In this document: positions 61,027-64,000 of the stretch, one piece after another | How positions within the stretch are numbered: position 1 is the first letter of the stretch | How the letters are laid out: each line of letters begins with the position of its first letter | From: Gymnorhina tibicen | Taxonomy: Eukaryota > Chordata > Aves > Passeriformes > Artamidae | Length of the DNA stretch: 64,000 bases | Assembly (NCBI GenBank): GCA_013399875.1 | Contig: VXAZ01009368.1 | Coordinates: 897,086 to 961,085, forward strand | Direction of reading: 5' to 3' | The notes under the pieces: generated by a model | What the model was told of the DNA's origin: nothing | Databases searched by the model: none | What the model saw: only the letters and a program-made list of their open reading frames with translations | Made by a program: the position numbers and the translations under genes

Positions 61027-62367
61027 TGATTTCAGGTATATTCTCCTGTGTTGAGGGCTATTGATGATGAGTTTTACATTTCATCTGAATTAATCTTTAA
61101 CTGCTTGCTTGCTAGACAAGCAGAACAAATAGTCATTAGTATTTTCATCTCAGCAAAATATGACACTGGCTTGAACTTAGGTGTGCTGAAGCATTTTATG
61201 TATGCAAAGCCAAAGCATCCTACCCAACTCTGAAGCTAGTTAAACAATTACTCCACTGTGTTTCAAGAGGGACAAAGGCAGAGGTGCAAGAACTTGCTGA
61301 ATGTTTGCACTGTGTGAAGGAGAGGGATCTGTTAAAATTGCAGTAGACACAGTTGCATTTTTGAATAAAAAAAAATGTATCTTGAAAAATGGTAGTGCTT
61401 CTGTCACTTGGATACTTTCCTGCTGCTGATTGGTATTTCAAAGTTCTCAGTTATGTACCACCCTGAAACCACATTGTTATCTTCTACAGAAACAAACAAA
61501 CAATTTAGCCTGACCTATAGTTTAATGTGTAAAAAGGGAAAAAAAAGAGAGATGGTCAGTGACTAGTGCCCCACCGTAGTAATAAAATGTCTAGACAGCA
61601 ATTAACATCCATTTCCCTTAAGAATGCATCTGTGTCATCAGCAAATCTTTACTACTTTGAAAGGAACCAATCTAAATATGTTTAATCATTAATCAATTTC
61701 CAAAATCTGAACAGGATTTACTTTTTTTGCTTTGTCTTCAAAACTGCAGACACTTATGAGAAAAACCCCCTGAAACTCAGGGGGGGATTATTTTGGCCAC
61801 AATCCAGTGGGTGAGCCTGCTTAGAAGATCACTGGTGCTGTGTCTTGTTTGGGAACATTGCACTCTTTCTGCATACGTTAGCACTTTCAGTTTCCTCGAT
61901 TCTTTTCTATTTCCTCTTTGTCTGTGTGTATTCATAGCAAGCAGCAGCAGCTGAAAGCACCAAGAAGGATTCTGCGCACAGATCGGTCCTGTAATAGCTG
62001 GCAACTGTGTCTGTCTTGTGAGCTGGCTTTCAGAAATACCTCTCTTTCCTCTTTGAGCGGCACTTCTCTTCCCCCAGAACTATTCTCCCAGCCAATGGCG
62101 AAGTCTCTCACAGGTCACCGATTGCTGCGCTCACATGGATCACACTAAACTTCCTGTCAAGTACAAGCAGCAGGAAATTACTCTTTAGCTTCCTACAATT
62201 AAACAAAAAAAATCACTGTGCCCCTACCACACACAACTAGAAAAGGGTTTTAAAGCCTTCAGAAAAGTAATATCATACACAGCATAAATAAGGAGGGAAT
62301 CTGATTGACAGAACCATGATCACTACAGTAAACACAAGCTACTTTAAGTCCACCAATGCCAGCTGAG
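61027..62367. other. Non-genic span
   Basis: AT-rich unique sequence; nothing recognised. Frames are below 80 codons. Confidence 0.5.
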
Positions 62368-62425
62368 GATTTACCCTGATTTACAGTATCATAACTGAGT
62401 TCAGCCTCAGGCTCTGGCATGTTCC
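62368..62425. repeat. Palindromic amniote-type repeat relic, second copy of the GTAAATCAGG type
   Basis: GATTTACCCTGATTTACAGT, ATCATAACTGAGTTCAGCCT, CAGGCTCTGGC resembles the second half of the same palindrome (CCTGATTTACACCAGTGTAACTGAGATCAGAATCAGGCCC). It lies inside the 126-codon minus frame 62259-62639 and explains part of that frame's protein-like look. Confidence 0.4.
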
Positions 62426-63741
62426 CTGAATATATCAAAGAACTTCCCAAAGAGGAAAATGGCACAAGCTGATATCTTTTGGAAAGTCCTCTGTTTTTTT
62501 CACTTTGAGAACTGGAAACTTCTCCTTTTAGCTTATACCCTGCTTCAGAATTCATTGTTCTTGCCAAATGAGTAAGAAATGTGAGGATTACTGCTCTGGA
62601 GAGATGGCATTTCTGGAACAGCATTGATTGGCAAGGCAAAGCATTTTCTGCTGCACCGAGGGAATAACACAGACAACACTAAGCTTTGTTTACAGGTTTT
62701 ATGAAATTTATTAATAAAGCAAACTATTTTGACAGATTTTCACACACATTATACAAGCTCCACATAAAGAAACGTCATAAGTTTGTAGGAAAGAATGCAT
62801 TGCCTTGGCACCTACACTTTTAGGGTAACTGGATTGCACATGATGGTGCCAAAAAGATCCGAAAAAGAGGAATGTCAGCCTCTGGGCTGAATGCTAGCAA
62901 CCAATACAGCTTCCAAGGTAGTAAGGACCTCTTCAAGCAGATATTGTTCCAAATGTGCATGTATGAAAGGAAAGTAGCCCTTCCAGAAACACTCATTCTG
63001 ATGAGAAGATTTGGGAAATAAACCGTTCCAGTAGGCCTTCCCACCTGGTGCCCCATGCAGGACCTGTACTTGAAGAGCCAGAGAAAGGGAAGGCAGAGGA
63101 TGCAGAAATGACTCCTTTGTGGAGGGCTGTGTAGTTACGTCTGGTAGGTGCAACAGATGTGTATCAAAGATGCTTTTCTCTCTGCACAGCTGGTTTTCCT
63201 TCTTGCAATAACTTGAGGGGGAAGAGAGTAGCTTAGGAAGTGGCCAGAGATGTGTGTGGGGACTCTTGGAGCTTGCCTTGATTCAGGATTGAGAAGTTGT
63301 AAGTATGTACAAATGGAGCTGAGGATTTGCAAGCACCATCAAACTAGAACATGTAGTCCTCATGGTATGGATAAGGTATAAATGGCATTCCACCTTGAAC
63401 TCATCTGCAACTTGCTTTTAGAAGACCCGGTGAAATGGTACCGAAAAACCTTATGCTCCCTGGAGTACAATATTTTATAATAGCCTTTCCAATTAATGGG
63501 TGCAGGTGTAAAAGAAAAAAATTCAGAACATGCTTTTGGACAGAGGAAAAATAAATCCATCAGTTCTTCTGAATGTTTATTCCCTCTCTTTGCATCCCAT
63601 GGTTAATTGTTAATCTTTTCTTTCTTCCCTTTCTTTTGGCATGCAAAGGATGTCACCTTCTTAAAGATCTTTGAAAAATTAACATAATTATCCATTATCT
63701 TAGTCCTTTTTTCTCTGTCTTTCAATATCTGCTCCTCCTAG
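62426..63741. other. Non-genic span
   Basis: An AATAAA-like string on both strands lies near 62710 (tttattaataaagc), which could be a poly(A) signal but is common in such sequence. Overlapping minus frames at 62820-63153 are not recognised. From 63660 the sequence becomes pyrimidine-rich, leading into the acceptor of the next candidate exon. Confidence 0.4.
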
Positions 63742-63908
63742 CATTCACAATATATCAATCTCTGATCCTTGGCACTAGTACAATTCATTTTCCACAAGAT
63801 GTTATTGAGATTGTAAATAAATGCCACAGCATCAAGGGGCAGACAAGACGGAGCCTGTCAGATCTGGAAGTCTGCAGCAAAGTTATAATTACAGCAGAGT
63901 GGTGTGAG
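63742..63908 (+). CDS. Candidate internal coding exon, product unknown
   Basis: A long polypyrimidine tract (about 63705-63739) ends in ctgctcctcctag. It is followed by 167 nt open in only one frame (two bases plus 55 codons, phase 1 to phase 0), ending at a near-consensus donor TGTGAG/GTGAGT. The other two frames stop early. The translation has no methionine. It includes FPQDVIEIVNKCHSIKGQTR, then RSLSDLEVCSKVIITAEWCE at its end, with three cysteines and a plausible charged/hydrophobic pattern. I do not recognise the family. It does not overlap a repeat that I can see. This is the best exon candidate of the window. If real, the gene is on the plus strand, extends beyond the right edge, and a preceding exon ending in phase 1 should lie in or left of the window. 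Confidence 0.3.
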
Positions 63909-64000
63909 GTGAGTTCTTTGCATCCATAGATTTGTCATCAACTCCTGGGGAAGTAAAACATGGGGAAAAGAAGATGGAGAGTGATGGGAGTAAAGAGTGT

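Noticed and set aside
62259..62639. 126-codon minus-strand frame with a protein-like middle part and a decent ATG context
   Set aside because: The middle overlaps a palindromic repeat relic, and the possible donor (CAGG/GTAAAT) is weak.
62950..63020. Minus-strand translation containing ECFWKGYF, reminiscent of urotensin/somatostatin-type peptides
   Set aside because: The second cysteine is missing, there are no dibasic cleavage sites in place, the frame runs on for about 35 residues, and no signal peptide is seen.
1..64000. CRISPR arrays, operons, rRNA, riboswitches, phage or plasmid modules
   Set aside because: No regularly spaced identical repeats, no packed co-directional genes and no bacterial signals; the transposons identify a vertebrate nuclear genome.

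Overview
The window is non-coding vertebrate DNA, most likely from a bird and probably a passerine. It is AT-rich, has no convincing complete gene, and has none of the marks of a microbial genome (no operons, tightly packed ORFs, rRNA or CRISPR). Three things point to a bird: CR1 LINE pieces with the chicken-type CR1 reverse transcriptase and 3' end; solo LTRs of a kind I associate with passerine genomes (from memory, not searched); and old MIR-like SINE relics. The species cannot be told from the sequence alone.

Layout. Positions 1-24,468 are unique-looking intergenic or intronic sequence with microsatellites (a large CCTT tract at 5.9-6.2 kb, a CA tract at 14.1 kb, a TA/CA tract at 15.25 kb), three MIR/L2-like relics (7.4, 15.0 and 22.4 kb) and a palindromic relic at 17.2 kb. 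Positions 24,474-25,485 hold a 1.0-kb solo LTR with a perfect 5-bp target-site duplication. At 29.8-30.26 kb is a decayed L1/Tx1-type reverse transcriptase, next to a second solo LTR (30,370-31,028, again with a perfect 5-bp duplication). CR1 3' ends lie at 31.5 and 34.8 kb. From 35 to 47.7 kb little is recognisable. At 47.7-48.0 kb a MIR-like SINE appears to be split by a palindromic element, and a CR1 fragment on the minus strand lies at 48.8-49.05 kb. A third solo LTR (53,631-54,656) of the same family as the first sits just before a 2.2-kb CR1 that carries most of a broken ORF2 (55.06-57.31 kb). The last 6.7 kb is again mostly unique, with two palindromic relics.

Genes. The longest open frames are by-products of repeats (the CCTT tract and the LTRs) or are close to chance length. 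Three internal-exon candidates on the plus strand (49,453-49,601; 58,129-58,242; 63,742-63,908) have good splice sites at the ends of an open frame. I cannot assign them to a family, and their phases do not join into one chain, so each is only a hypothesis. If 63,742-63,908 is real, much of the window would be an intron or 5' flank of a plus-strand gene.

Nothing here amounts to a new functional system. The most unusual items are the L1/Tx1-like fossil in an avian-looking genome, the three same-orientation solo LTRs with a shared G-quadruplex position in two of them, the series of AAGTCAATGG-type palindromic relics, and the candidate exons.
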